Source of the DNA: Nitrososphaerota archaeon | GTDB lineage: Archaea; Thermoproteota; Nitrososphaeria; Nitrososphaerales; Nitrosopumilaceae | Length of the DNA: 38,478 bases | Assembly (NCBI GenBank): GCA_022573895.1 | Contig: JACZTB010000013.1 | Location: forward strand, 1-38,478 | Reading direction: 5' to 3' | Part shown: piece by piece, positions 1 through 7,586 of the stretch | Numbering within the stretch: the stretch's first letter is position 1 | Layout: the number at the start of each line of letters is the position of its first letter | Notes under the pieces: generated by a model | What the model was told of the DNA's origin: nothing | The model's input: the letters and a program-made list of their open reading frames with translations, nothing else | The model's database searches: none | Program-made: the position numbers and the translations under genes

Positions 1-84
1 TTTTCCACAAGAGATATGCATTTTTTTGTTAAATGTTTTTTGAATCTCTATTTTTGACTTACATTTTGGACACGAAAATTTCAA
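1..84 (-). CDS. Possible zinc-ribbon protein, partial (cut by window start)
   Basis: Reading the minus strand from a TTG codon at 84 gives 28 open codons running off the window edge. The peptide begins MKFSCPKCKSKIEI and reaches a second cysteine-glycine (ISCGK) about 18 residues later. A CPxC followed by a CG is what the first half and start of the second knuckle of a zinc ribbon look like. A stop codon lies two codons before the TTG, so TTG is the only possible start in this frame. The rest of the gene lies outside the window, so neither length nor function can be given. It would be divergent from the restriction-modification genes. Confidence 0.35.
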   Translation of the reverse strand, partial: MKFSCPKCKSKIEIQKTFNKKMHISCGK

Positions 85-154
85 GATCTATTTGATAAGA
101 AATGATTACTGATTTATTGTTTAATTACCATATTTTTTAGATCGTTGATCCATG

Positions 155-186
155 TTAAGTCAATATTTGACAAAAATAAGACTTAA
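155..186 (+). promoter_or_regulatory. Nested inverted repeats over the promoter of the restriction-modification genes
   Basis: TTAAGTC at 155-161 is matched by its exact inverse GACTTAA at 180-186. Nested inside, GTCAA at 159-163 and TTGAC at 167-171 form a perfect inverted repeat with a three-base spacer. An A/T-rich TATA-like stretch (about 182-191) follows, 25-30 bases before the GTG start at 212. The site therefore overlaps or abuts the BRE/TATA region, where a repressor would act. That it is an operator is inference. Confidence 0.4.
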
Positions 187-211
187 AAATAAAATTTAAT
201 GAAACATTACA

Positions 212-1606
212 GTGTCCAAAAAATTCATTTTAAATGATATAGTTTGTGACGATAGTAAGAAACTCAGCGATTTTATCAAGCCTAACAGTGTTTCACTCAC
301 AATTACCTCGCCTCCATATAGAAACGCAATAAACTATTCACAACATGTTAAAAATAAGAAAAAGAAATCAAACGAACAATTCCGTGGTAATGTGGGAATT
401 TCTACTCCTGATTATCTCGATGAAATGGAAGCAATATTTTCTGAAGTGTATAAAGTAACTAATGATGGTGGAATTTGTTGTATTGTAATAGGTGATGAAG
501 TTGTTAATGGAAAATTAATTCCACTTCCTAGCCTTTTAATTTCTAGATTAGTTACTGAAGAAGATGATGGTTGGAATTTAAGAGATATAATTATTTGGAA
601 TAAAATTACTGCAGGTCGTAATGGTGCTGGAAACAGATTTGGAATTTTTATCCAACACCCTTTCCCACATTATTATCGAACCAACATAATGCATGAATCA
701 ATTATTGTACTTCAAAAAGGTAATAAAATTCCTGAAAACATTAGAATTCCAAAAAACCGAATTCCACTAAATCGTGCTATGAAAAGACAGGTTTCTCTTT
801 CTATTTGGGATTTAGAATCTGATGTTGAAAAAAAATTAAAAGAAGAATCAAAAAAATCTGTTTGGGATATTACTCCTGTCCCTCCACGAGTAATTGATCA
901 TCCAGCTGTTTTTCCTGAACAAATTCCTTGGAGATTAATTACCTTATACTCGAAAGAAGGAGATGTTGTACTAGATCCTATGAATGGTAGTGGTCAAACC
1001 ACTAAGGTTGCCAATAAATTAAATCGTCAATTTATCGGAGTTGACAAAAGAAAATCATATGTAAATTTGGCTAAAAAACGACTAACACAACAATTTCAAC
1101 TATCAAATTTTATGATTCCTGTTTATTATCCAATTAAATGGTCACAAAAAGATCAATCTGGTAAAAAAGAAGATACTGAATTAGATATCCCAATCCCTGA
1201 AGGATATGAATACAAATTTCAAGAAAAATCTGATAAAGAGGTTCTTGGTGTTAGAGGAACGTATGTTTATTATAAAAATAAACAAGGTAACTGGCTTTGT
1301 CATATTTATGCTAGAAGTTCTACTCCTACAAAGAAGAATTTAGGAAATCTTTCTAATCCTCAATCTGATCTACAACAAGTCTTACTTGCAATTCCTAAAA
1401 ACAGAATTTTTAGAAAAGCTGAATTGAATAATGAATTACCTTTACGTTTAGTAGAAAATAGACAACCTATCAAAGCATTAATTGATGTTTTGGTTCATGA
1501 AGGATTTTTGAAAAGAGAAGACAAAGAATACCAAACCACTGAATTATTCAAAAAAATTCTTCCTAAAGATTCATTAAAAACAAAAAAAATTGTAATGAAA
1601 TCCTAA
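212..1606 (+). CDS. DNA methyltransferase of a type II restriction-modification system (beta class, SPPY type)
   Basis: This 464-residue protein transfers a methyl group from S-adenosylmethionine to an exocyclic amino group in DNA. The catalytic motif TSPPY is at residues 32-36. The SAM-binding motif comes later, at 255-263 (DPMNGSGQT), preceded by HPAVFPEQIPWRLI. This order, catalytic motif first, is the beta arrangement, and SPPY is more usual for N4-cytosine than N6-adenine enzymes. Residues from about 340 to the end form an extra domain whose last part resembles a winged helix and may help target recognition. The start is GTG at 212. The next gene begins on the base after the stop codon, which fits a restriction partner. 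The target sequence cannot be read from the protein. Confidence 0.88.
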   Translation: MSKKFILNDIVCDDSKKLSDFIKPNSVSLTITSPPYRNAINYSQHVKNKKKKSNEQFRGNVGISTPDYLDEMEAIFSEVYKVTNDGGICCIVIGDEVVNGKLIPLPSLLISRLVTEEDDGWNLRDIIIWNKITAGRNGAGNRFGIFIQHPFPHYYRTNIMHESIIVLQKGNKIPENIRIPKNRIPLNRAMKRQVSLSIWDLESDVEKKLKEESKKSVWDITPVPPRVIDHPAVFPEQIPWRLITLYSKEGDVVLDPMNGSGQTTKVANKLNRQFIGVDKRKSYVNLAKKRLTQQFQLSNFMIPVYYPIKWSQKDQSGKKEDTELDIPIPEGYEYKFQEKSDKEVLGVRGTYVYYKNKQGNWLCHIYARSSTPTKKNLGNLSNPQSDLQQVLLAIPKNRIFRKAELNNELPLRLVENRQPIKALIDVLVHEGFLKREDKEYQTTELFKKILPKDSLKTKKIVMKS

Positions 1607-2275
1607 ATGATTACTCCTAAACCCAAAGATGAGGCATTAGAAATAATTGAAATTATTGACAAATATTTTCCTAAAATTTTTGAGGCTCATCGTTCAATTG
1701 AATGGTTACATAAACACACTAGACAAGGAAAACAACCTGAATGGCAGGGTTTCTTTTTTGAAGAATACTCTTTTCCATTACTTACAAATTTTTTAGGTGG
1801 TTGGTATGGAGTACGAATAATAAAAGGTAGTAGAATAGATTATCAACGACATTATAATTGGGATCTTAAAGTTCATTCCCTCAAAGATAAAAATGGTAAA
1901 GCACAAACTGGTATCATCTTAAATGATAAAGCCGCTCTTGACAGAATTATTAAAACAGAATCAGGAATTGGCTTCATTATCTGTCTAGTTGATTTTACAT
2001 TTGACACCTCTGGCAGATTACAACTATGGAGAGATAAACTTGAAAATCGAAAAAAACCTCATTCAAAACCTCATGTGATGAAGAATATTGGTAAAGTAAA
2101 ATCAATTATTGCTTTGTTTATTAAAGATGAAAAAATGCTTCAACAAGGTCTAAAAACTGGTTGGATAGAAATTCACAAACAAGGCAAACAACTAACTGGT
2201 CAACCAAGGAATTTAAAATATAGTATCAATCTTAAAAAACTGCCTAAAAACTTGATAATTTCACAATTTTCTTAA
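1607..2275 (+). CDS. Putative type II restriction endonuclease
   Basis: This 222-residue protein starts at an ATG directly abutting the methyltransferase stop codon (TAAATG), so the two are translationally linked. I do not recognise a specific family. A candidate PD-(D/E)xK nuclease core is visible: glutamates 52-53 in an N-terminal helix, Asp78 (SRIDY) and a strand with Asp86-x-Lys88 (NWDLKVHS). Position beside a solitary beta-class methyltransferase is the main reason for the call. The gene is rich in AAA/ATT codons and ends four bases from the convergent tatA. Such cassettes are often gained by transfer, but nothing here proves it. Confidence 0.65.
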   Translation: MITPKPKDEALEIIEIIDKYFPKIFEAHRSIEWLHKHTRQGKQPEWQGFFFEEYSFPLLTNFLGGWYGVRIIKGSRIDYQRHYNWDLKVHSLKDKNGKAQTGIILNDKAALDRIIKTESGIGFIICLVDFTFDTSGRLQLWRDKLENRKKPHSKPHVMKNIGKVKSIIALFIKDEKMLQQGLKTGWIEIHKQGKQLTGQPRNLKYSINLKKLPKNLIISQFS

Positions 2276-2279
2276 ATTT

Positions 2280-2624
2280 TTAATTGTTATTTTCTGAACC
2301 GTCTTTTTTCTTTTGACCCATCTTTTCAGAAATCATTTTTCGCAACTCATCATCCGATTTTTTCACATTTATCCCAACTGACTTGGCAATAGTTTCTAAC
2401 TTTTCTCGTTCTGTTTCAACAGGACCTGAAATTTTTGGTGCTTGATCTGATATTTCCTTCACCTGAACTTGAATTTCATTTTTTGCTTTGTTGTATTCAT
2501 TAACAGCTTTTCCAAGTTTTTTTGCAGCACCCGGAAGCTTTCCTGTTCCTAAAATCAAAACTATTGCAACAAAAATAATGATCATCCATTCGCTTCCAGC
2601 TATATTCAATGAATAATTAAGCAT
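2280..2624 (-). CDS. tatA: Sec-independent translocase subunit TatA/TatB-like
   Basis: The protein has 114 residues. A short N-terminal membrane helix (about residues 12-27) is followed by the hinge and amphipathic helix typical of TatA (GKLPGAAKKLGKAVNEY). A charged, Lys/Glu-rich cytoplasmic tail follows. TatA-family proteins form the pore of the twin-arginine pathway, which exports folded proteins across the cytoplasmic membrane. Family members are 60-170 residues, so this is complete. TatC is not in the window. The tail (about 75-105) has a small helical segment I cannot assign. TatA and TatB cannot be separated with confidence from sequence alone in archaea. Confidence 0.85.
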   Translation of the reverse strand: MLNYSLNIAGSEWMIIIFVAIVLILGTGKLPGAAKKLGKAVNEYNKAKNEIQVQVKEISDQAPKISGPVETEREKLETIAKSVGINVKKSDDELRKMISEKMGQKKKDGSENNN

Positions 2625-2688
2625 ATTCTGTTATCCTCTAATTTGAAATTAAATGTAATGTTAAAGATTTATGCCTAAACAATCTATT

Positions 2689-3843
2689 TTATTCTTGGAT
2701 TCTTTGTGGCTCTAGCTTTTTTCTAGACATTATAGCAAGAAGTGTAACTCCTATTCCTATTACAGAAAATATCAAATATGGTGTTTCATCCCCAAATGAC
2801 TGTGTTATTGGACCACCAATAATTGGTCCTATTGCCCAACCTATTCCAAAAACTGTTTCATATGCACCAATTATTTTTCCTGAAATTGTTTTTCGAGTTT
2901 TACTCAAAATTATTTCTAAAGTCAAGGGAAAGAATATACTAAATCCAAATCCCATTAGAACCAGTGAAACTGCAAAAGTAATGATTGAATCTGCAACAAC
3001 TGACACGGCTAATCCAATTGATACAGCAATTGTTGCAGCAATCAAAGTTTGACTTGTTTTTCTTGCAAACTTTCCAATTAACGCAAGTGATATTACACGT
3101 GATATTCCAAAAATAAAATACAGTAACAAAATATCAGTAGCTGCCATTCCCTTGTCATTTAGAAATGCTGGATAAATTGAGAGAATTATTCCAAAAGATG
3201 ATGTACAGAAAATCAATAAAATTATCACTTCTGGAAATTTTTTCATTTCCTTAATTGATGAAAAAGAGAATCGTTCGTAGTTAGTTCTGACCCTTTTTCT
3301 TGAGATTATGAGTGCAGACATTATTGCAGTAGCTAGAATAAACGCTGTAATCTGGAATAGAATTCTGAAGGTAATATCAAGACCATCAAGAAATACTGTA
3401 CCAAGTAATGGACCTACCATAAACCCAATAACAAAAAACATTGTAAACCAGGAGATATTTTTGACTCTGTTTTTCTCTGTACTTTCATTAGCGATGATAG
3501 CCTGGCATGGTGGCCAAAAAAATGCATGAGCTACACCTGTCATCATTCTGAATCCCATGATTTCTGGAACTGATTGTGCTATTGATAAAAGATAGATTGA
3601 TGCTGAATTGATAGCAACTCCTAATGCAAGTAGATATCCACTGTTAAATCTGTCAAGGAGAATTCCTACAAAAAGTGGAATGAACATGTAGGGAATGAAA
3701 TTGCTTAATCCAATTAATCCAAGTTCAGAATATGTAGCACCAATTACATTCTTTGCAAAAATGGGCAGAATTGGTCCATGCAGTCCATATGAAATTCCTA
3801 TGATTAAAGCAGTAATGTTGACTAGTATCAGAACTCTATTCAT
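2689..3843 (-). CDS. Major facilitator superfamily transporter
   Basis: The protein has 384 residues with about twelve hydrophobic segments in two six-helix halves. A glycine-rich MFS loop motif lies between the second and third helices (GILLDRFNSGYLL), which is the usual A-motif position with Asp-Arg present. It is a secondary transporter of the cytoplasmic membrane; nothing in the sequence fixes the substrate, and drug or metabolite efflux is possible. Its ATG overlaps the stop of the upstream methyltransferase by four bases (3840-3843), so the two are co-transcribed. A second, distinct MFS gene occurs at 27318-28430. Confidence 0.85.
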   Translation of the reverse strand: MNRVLILVNITALIIGISYGLHGPILPIFAKNVIGATYSELGLIGLSNFIPYMFIPLFVGILLDRFNSGYLLALGVAINSASIYLLSIAQSVPEIMGFRMMTGVAHAFFWPPCQAIIANESTEKNRVKNISWFTMFFVIGFMVGPLLGTVFLDGLDITFRILFQITAFILATAIMSALIISRKRVRTNYERFSFSSIKEMKKFPEVIILLIFCTSSFGIILSIYPAFLNDKGMAATDILLLYFIFGISRVISLALIGKFARKTSQTLIAATIAVSIGLAVSVVADSIITFAVSLVLMGFGFSIFFPLTLEIILSKTRKTISGKIIGAYETVFGIGWAIGPIIGGPITQSFGDETPYLIFSVIGIGVTLLAIMSRKKLEPQRIQE

Positions 3844-4529
3844 TTGTATGCGGCAACCATTATTGCCCCGCCCATAAGATCTTTCTCAAATTCTACTCTA
3901 GAGAATTTTTCTAGCAACAGTCCCTCTAGCTTTTTGTTTTGAGGCCATCTTTTGTATGTACCATACAGTTTTCCAAACTTTAATCCAAGTCTTCCTCCTG
4001 CAATAAATGCAAGAATGGGAAGAATGCATCTTAGATAAAACGAAACACCTGCTCTGATAAATACCCCATCTGGTTTTCCCAAATCAACAATAACAAATCT
4101 ACCATCTTTTTTCAACACTCTGTGAATTTCAGAAATTGCAATTCTTAAATTGATTGCATCTCTTAATGAGTATCCACACAAAACTACATCAAACTCATTA
4201 TCTCTAAATGGAATATGTTCAAAAACTCCGTTTGCCATGTCTGGTGATTTTTCAAAATGTATGCTTGTGTTTTTGAGCATGGGAATTAGAGGATCAAAAA
4301 GTGTGATTGAAATTTTTCCATCAGTATGTTTTAGTGCAGTCTTTGACATATTACCAAAACCAGAACCTGCATCTAGAATTTTATTACCTGGAAATACTCT
4401 TTGTGAAATTCCTCGATTTCTGTGCTCATCATCTTTACCCAGCGAAATGATAGAATTTACTTTATCATAAACGGGAATAATCTCTTGAAGTACCTCCATT
4501 ACTTCGCCCCAATAACTTCCTAAACCCAT
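3840..4529 (-). CDS. UbiE/MenG-like class I SAM methyltransferase
   Basis: The 229-residue protein carries two motifs of the UbiE/MenG quinone C-methyltransferases: an N-terminal YDKVNSIISLGKDDEHR and a central YSLRDAINL...EIHRVLKKDGRFVIVDLGKP. The SAM-binding glycine motif is LDAGSGFGN near residue 55. Thaumarchaea contain menaquinones, so the last methylation of demethylmenaquinone is a sensible role, although this is inference. The C-terminal third has hydrophobic stretches (CILPILAFIAGG) that may bind the membrane or the isoprenoid tail. Translation is coupled to the downstream MFS gene by a four-base overlap. Another ATG at residue 11 is a possible start. Confidence 0.75.
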   Translation of the reverse strand: MGLGSYWGEVMEVLQEIIPVYDKVNSIISLGKDDEHRNRGISQRVFPGNKILDAGSGFGNMSKTALKHTDGKISITLFDPLIPMLKNTSIHFEKSPDMANGVFEHIPFRDNEFDVVLCGYSLRDAINLRIAISEIHRVLKKDGRFVIVDLGKPDGVFIRAGVSFYLRCILPILAFIAGGRLGLKFGKLYGTYKRWPQNKKLEGLLLEKFSRVEFEKDLMGGAIMVAAYK

Positions 4530-4579
4530 AATCTATCGTCTCTGAATACTTGGTTGAATAGTTTTCAAATCTAAAACTT

Positions 4580-5305
4580 TTATTCTGAAGCAAACTTTGA
4601 TGCGTTTTGAGAATAATTATTTAATTCCGATTCAGAAACTTTCTCGAAAACTTTTGCTTCAGTTGTAATCTTTGCCATTTTTATGTCCTCAATTCTATCT
4701 TTTTGTTCATTTTTTAGATTAATTGCAGCAATAGCTAAAGTTGCTGTATCATCTATACTCATATCTGACTTGTAATTTTTTTCTAAAAATGTATTTACAT
4801 CATCAGAACCTGCTCCAATTGCAATTGCTGCATATTGTACATAAGTTCCACTAGGATCAGTTACATAGATTGATTCTCCTTTTTGATCAATCCCTGCAAC
4901 TATCAAGGAAACTCCGTTTGGACGTACTCCTGAATATTGTGTAAATTGATGAGATTGATCTGCCAAATATTTAGCAACTGTTGCGATTTCTACAGATTCA
5001 TCATATGTCAATCTATTTCCTTGTGAAAAGAATCTTGCACTATCTACTTGAATACGTGCATCTGGGATGTATCCCGCAGCGGCAATCCCTATATGAAAAT
5101 CTACTTGAAAAATTTTTTGTGTGATATTTTTAGTCTGTAACGCTCTAGGTTTTTCTTCTACTGCCATGATAACTCCTTCTTTGCTACAAATACCAATTGC
5201 TAAAGTTCCTCTTTTTACAGTCTCCATGGCATATTCTACTTGGTATATTCTACCATCTGGAGAATACATGGTAGGAGTCATATCGTAACCGCGTGATGTC
5301 ATCAT
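4580..5305 (-). CDS. psmA: Proteasome alpha subunit
   Basis: The 241-residue protein builds the outer rings of the 20S proteasome, which gate substrate entry and dock the regulatory ATPases. The alpha signature is clear at the N-terminus (YSPDGRIYQVEYAMETVKRG), following the GYD gating segment (SRGYDMTPT). Two adjacent ATGs occur at 5305 and 5302. A TATA-like sequence at 5331-5339 (minus strand) lies about 28 bases upstream, so the message is probably leaderless. It is divergently transcribed from the winged-helix gene at 5425. No beta subunit is in the window. Confidence 0.95.
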   Translation of the reverse strand: MMTSRGYDMTPTMYSPDGRIYQVEYAMETVKRGTLAIGICSKEGVIMAVEEKPRALQTKNITQKIFQVDFHIGIAAAGYIPDARIQVDSARFFSQGNRLTYDESVEIATVAKYLADQSHQFTQYSGVRPNGVSLIVAGIDQKGESIYVTDPSGTYVQYAAIAIGAGSDDVNTFLEKNYKSDMSIDDTATLAIAAINLKNEQKDRIEDIKMAKITTEAKVFEKVSESELNNYSQNASKFASE

Positions 5306-5330
5306 AATATCACGAGTTCATCCTCAGTCA

Positions 5331-5339
5331 ATTTAAGGG
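5331..5339 (-). promoter_or_regulatory. TATA-like box for psmA
   Basis: CCCTTAAAT on the minus strand is centred about 28 bases before the first psmA ATG, the spacing expected for a leaderless archaeal transcript. Confidence 0.45.
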
Positions 5340-5424
5340 TAATTGTCTTGCATGAAATCTACAATATGGAAAAGATCTGGAAATAGAGTTTTAAACAAAA
5401 TTGGCCTTAAATTCTTTAGATAAT

Positions 5425-5808
5425 ATGACTGATCAACTCCTAGAATTCAAAGAAATTATTAGATCAAGACCAGTTTCTGCGCAAAGAAAACCCGACAAAC
5501 AGACTAGAAAGCTGTTACTTTACTTGTTTACAAGTACTAGAGGTGGATTTACCAGATTACGTATTATTATGCAATTACTTAACCAACCATACAACACACA
5601 TCAACTAGCTAAAGTACTTCATCTTGATTACAAAGCTGTTCAGCATCACATGAAAGTACTAGAAAAAAATAATATGGTCTTAAAAATTGGCGAAAAATAC
5701 GGAGCAATTTTTCACTTGTCAAATTTCCTTGAAATTAATATCAGTGCTCTTGATGAAGCAATTGAGAAACTATACAGAAAGATGAATTACAAGAAAGTCT
5801 ATCTATAA
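5425..5808 (+). CDS. Winged-helix (ArsR-like) DNA-binding protein
   Basis: The protein has 127 residues from the ATG at 5425. The core has a helix-turn-helix read as RLRIIMQLLNQPYNTHQLAKVLHLDYKAVQHHMKVL followed by a wing (KIGEKYGAIFHLS). This matches ArsR/MarR-type winged helices in which HHMKVLEKNN is the recognition helix and its flank. No metal-binding cysteines are present, so it is not a classical metal sensor. The frame stays open to a TTG at 5401, but GTTTTAAAC at 5388-5396 suits transcription starting near 5418, which favours the ATG. The regulated genes are unknown; psmA is divergent. Confidence 0.75.
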   Translation: MTDQLLEFKEIIRSRPVSAQRKPDKQTRKLLLYLFTSTRGGFTRLRIIMQLLNQPYNTHQLAKVLHLDYKAVQHHMKVLEKNNMVLKIGEKYGAIFHLSNFLEINISALDEAIEKLYRKMNYKKVYL

Positions 5809-5850
5809 TTTAATATTCTGAAATTGCGATCAGAAACTTTCAACCAAACT

Positions 5851-5858
5851 TATATAAT
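5851..5858 (+). promoter_or_regulatory. TATA box for gdhA
   Basis: TATATAAT lies about 28 bases before the TTG start codon at 5883. This supports that start and predicts a leaderless message. Confidence 0.6.
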
Positions 5859-5882
5859 CTGAGACCAATAAATACGATCAAC

Positions 5883-7157
5883 TTGTTCAAGAGTGATCCT
5901 TTTGCTAATGCAACTAAACAAGTTAATGATGCATGTGATATTCTAGGGATTAAAGATAAAGGATTGCGTGAATATCTTGCAATGCCAAACAAAGTTTTGA
6001 GAGTAAAGATTCCAGTAAAAATGGATAATGGTAAAATTAGAATTTTCACAGGTTTTAGAAGTCAACATAACAATGATAGAGGTCCATACAAAGGAGGTAT
6101 TCGTTACTTTAATCCAGAAGGTGGAGTTGAATATATGGAACGTGAAGTTATGGCACTTTCTTCATGGATGACTTGGAAATGTGCAGTTGTTGACATTCCA
6201 CTAGGTGGTGCAAAAGGTGCAATCTATGTAAACCCAAAAACAGAAAAAATTAGTGATGCAGAATTAGAGAGATTAACAAGAGGATATGCATTTAAAATTT
6301 CTGAAATTATAGGACCTGAAAAAGATATTCCAGCACCTGATGTTTACACAACAGGTAGAGAGATGACTCAAATCATGGATACATTTGGCAAACTAAATGG
6401 AAATAAACATACTCCAGCTGTAATTACTGGAAAACCAATTTCAATGGGTGGCTCCCTTGCAAGAAATGTTGCAACAGGATTAGGAGCAGCATATTGTGTA
6501 AGAGAAGCAGCAAAGCAATTGAAACTGAATCTAAAAGGTGCCAAAGTTGTTTTGCAAGGATTTGGAAACGCGTCAACATTTGCAGGAGAATCTCTTGAAA
6601 AGATGGGTGCTAAAGTAATTGCAGTTAGTGATTCTAAAGGTTCTATTTCTATTCCAAATGGTGCAAAGGTTAGTAAAATTTTAGAACACAAACAAAAGAA
6701 AGGCACTGTAGTTGGATTTCCTGGAAGTAAAAAAATCTCAACTGAACAATTACTTACTACTAAATGTGATATTTTAGTTCCTGCTGCTCTAGAAAATCAA
6801 ATCAATGCAAAGATTGCCAAGAATCTTAAATGTAAAATTATTGCAGAGGCTGCCAATGGTCCAACATTGCCAGAAGCTGATCCAATTATTTATAAAAAGA
6901 AAATTTTGGTAATTCCTGATATTTTAGCAAATTCTGGTGGTGTTTGTATCTCATACTTGGAATGGGTACAAAACAATATGGGTTACTATTGGACATTTGA
7001 TGAGGTTGCAAACAAGATGGAAAAAAACATCACAAAAGGTTTCGATGATACATATGCCATTTCTAAAAAATACAAAATCGACATGAGAAAAGCTGCTATG
7101 GTTTTGGCTGTTGAAAGAGTAGTAGAAGCCTTTAATCAAAAAGGTATTTGGCCCTAA
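5883..7157 (+). CDS. gdhA: Glutamate dehydrogenase
   Basis: This 424-residue enzyme interconverts glutamate with 2-oxoglutarate and ammonia using NAD(P), the direct entry of ammonia into amino acids. Visible motifs: the substrate loop GPYKGGIRYF, the catalytic-lysine region MTWKCAVVDIPLGGAKG, the Asp of PAPDVYT, and the nucleotide-binding GFGNAS loop near residue 225. Length matches hexameric archaeal/bacterial GDHs. Translation probably starts at the TTG at 5883, supported by the TATA box; the next ATG in frame would remove conserved sequence. It is convergent with the Toprim gene, two bases apart. Glutamate made here feeds the LysW/ArgX pathway further along the window. Confidence 0.94.
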   Translation: MFKSDPFANATKQVNDACDILGIKDKGLREYLAMPNKVLRVKIPVKMDNGKIRIFTGFRSQHNNDRGPYKGGIRYFNPEGGVEYMEREVMALSSWMTWKCAVVDIPLGGAKGAIYVNPKTEKISDAELERLTRGYAFKISEIIGPEKDIPAPDVYTTGREMTQIMDTFGKLNGNKHTPAVITGKPISMGGSLARNVATGLGAAYCVREAAKQLKLNLKGAKVVLQGFGNASTFAGESLEKMGAKVIAVSDSKGSISIPNGAKVSKILEHKQKKGTVVGFPGSKKISTEQLLTTKCDILVPAALENQINAKIAKNLKCKIIAEAANGPTLPEADPIIYKKKILVIPDILANSGGVCISYLEWVQNNMGYYWTFDEVANKMEKNITKGFDDTYAISKKYKIDMRKAAMVLAVERVVEAFNQKGIWP

Positions 7158-7159
7158 AC

Positions 7160-7537
7160 TTAGGCTAGGTACGATTCATAACAAACTAGTTGCTCAATAA
7201 ACATTATCTTACCTTTTGTTATTTCCCGAAGTCTTCTTTTGTAAGAAAGATCCAGCTTGGTTCTTCTTTGCAATAACTGAATTATTTTCCCAGTAAGGCA
7301 TCTTCCTTTTTTATCTCTATCAAAAAGTATTATGAGATTTTTATATTTTGCAACAGAATCGGTAAAGTTTATCATTCCTCCAAATCTATGAAATTCTAAA
7401 ACTTTTCCCGTGTAACCAAGTTTTTTTAATGCAATAGAATCTCTTTTTCCTTCAACTACTACTACACTATCTTTCACAAAGTTTAACTGAAAAACAAAAT
7501 TCTTTAATTTTGTTATTTCTTGTTGTGTAACAAGCAC
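7160..7537 (-). CDS. Small stand-alone Toprim-domain protein
   Basis: The 125-residue protein is little more than a Toprim fold. It has the conserved glutamate in VVVVEGKRDSIAL (Glu29) and the acidic DxD pair in ILFDRDKKGR (Asp73, Asp75), the metal-binding residues of primases, topoisomerases, OLD nucleases and RNase M5. Small archaeal Toprim proteins of this size are widespread and mostly uncharacterised; an M5-like RNA-processing nuclease or a DNA-repair role are both possible. It lacks any zinc or helicase-binding domain. Its C-terminus has several arginines and lysines (RRTKLDLSYKRRLREITKGK) suited to nucleic acid binding. Confidence 0.75.
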   Translation of the reverse strand: MLVTQQEITKLKNFVFQLNFVKDSVVVVEGKRDSIALKKLGYTGKVLEFHRFGGMINFTDSVAKYKNLIILFDRDKKGRCLTGKIIQLLQRRTKLDLSYKRRLREITKGKIMFIEQLVCYESYLA

Positions 7538-7556
7538 ACTATTTGATTTATTTTAA

Positions 7557-7566
7557 CATATTAATC
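7557..7566 (+). promoter_or_regulatory. TATA-like box for the glutamine amidotransferase gene
   Basis: CATATTAATC is centred about 26 bases before the ATG at 7587, as for a leaderless transcript. Confidence 0.45.
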
Positions 7567-7586
7567 ACTTTTCTCAATAGAAAATA

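Noticed and set aside
1-2275. Mobile element or prophage around the restriction-modification genes
   Set aside because: No integrase, transposase, attachment repeat or tRNA is visible beside the cassette in this window.
3308-4470. Plus-strand open frames of 60-106 codons opposite the MFS and methyltransferase genes
   Set aside because: They are antisense to well-supported genes, have no recognisable domains or promoters, and reflect the low stop-codon density of the opposite strand.
5401-5424. TTG start for the winged-helix gene
   Set aside because: It lies too close to the TATA-like sequence at 5388-5396; the ATG at 5425 fits the expected transcription start better.
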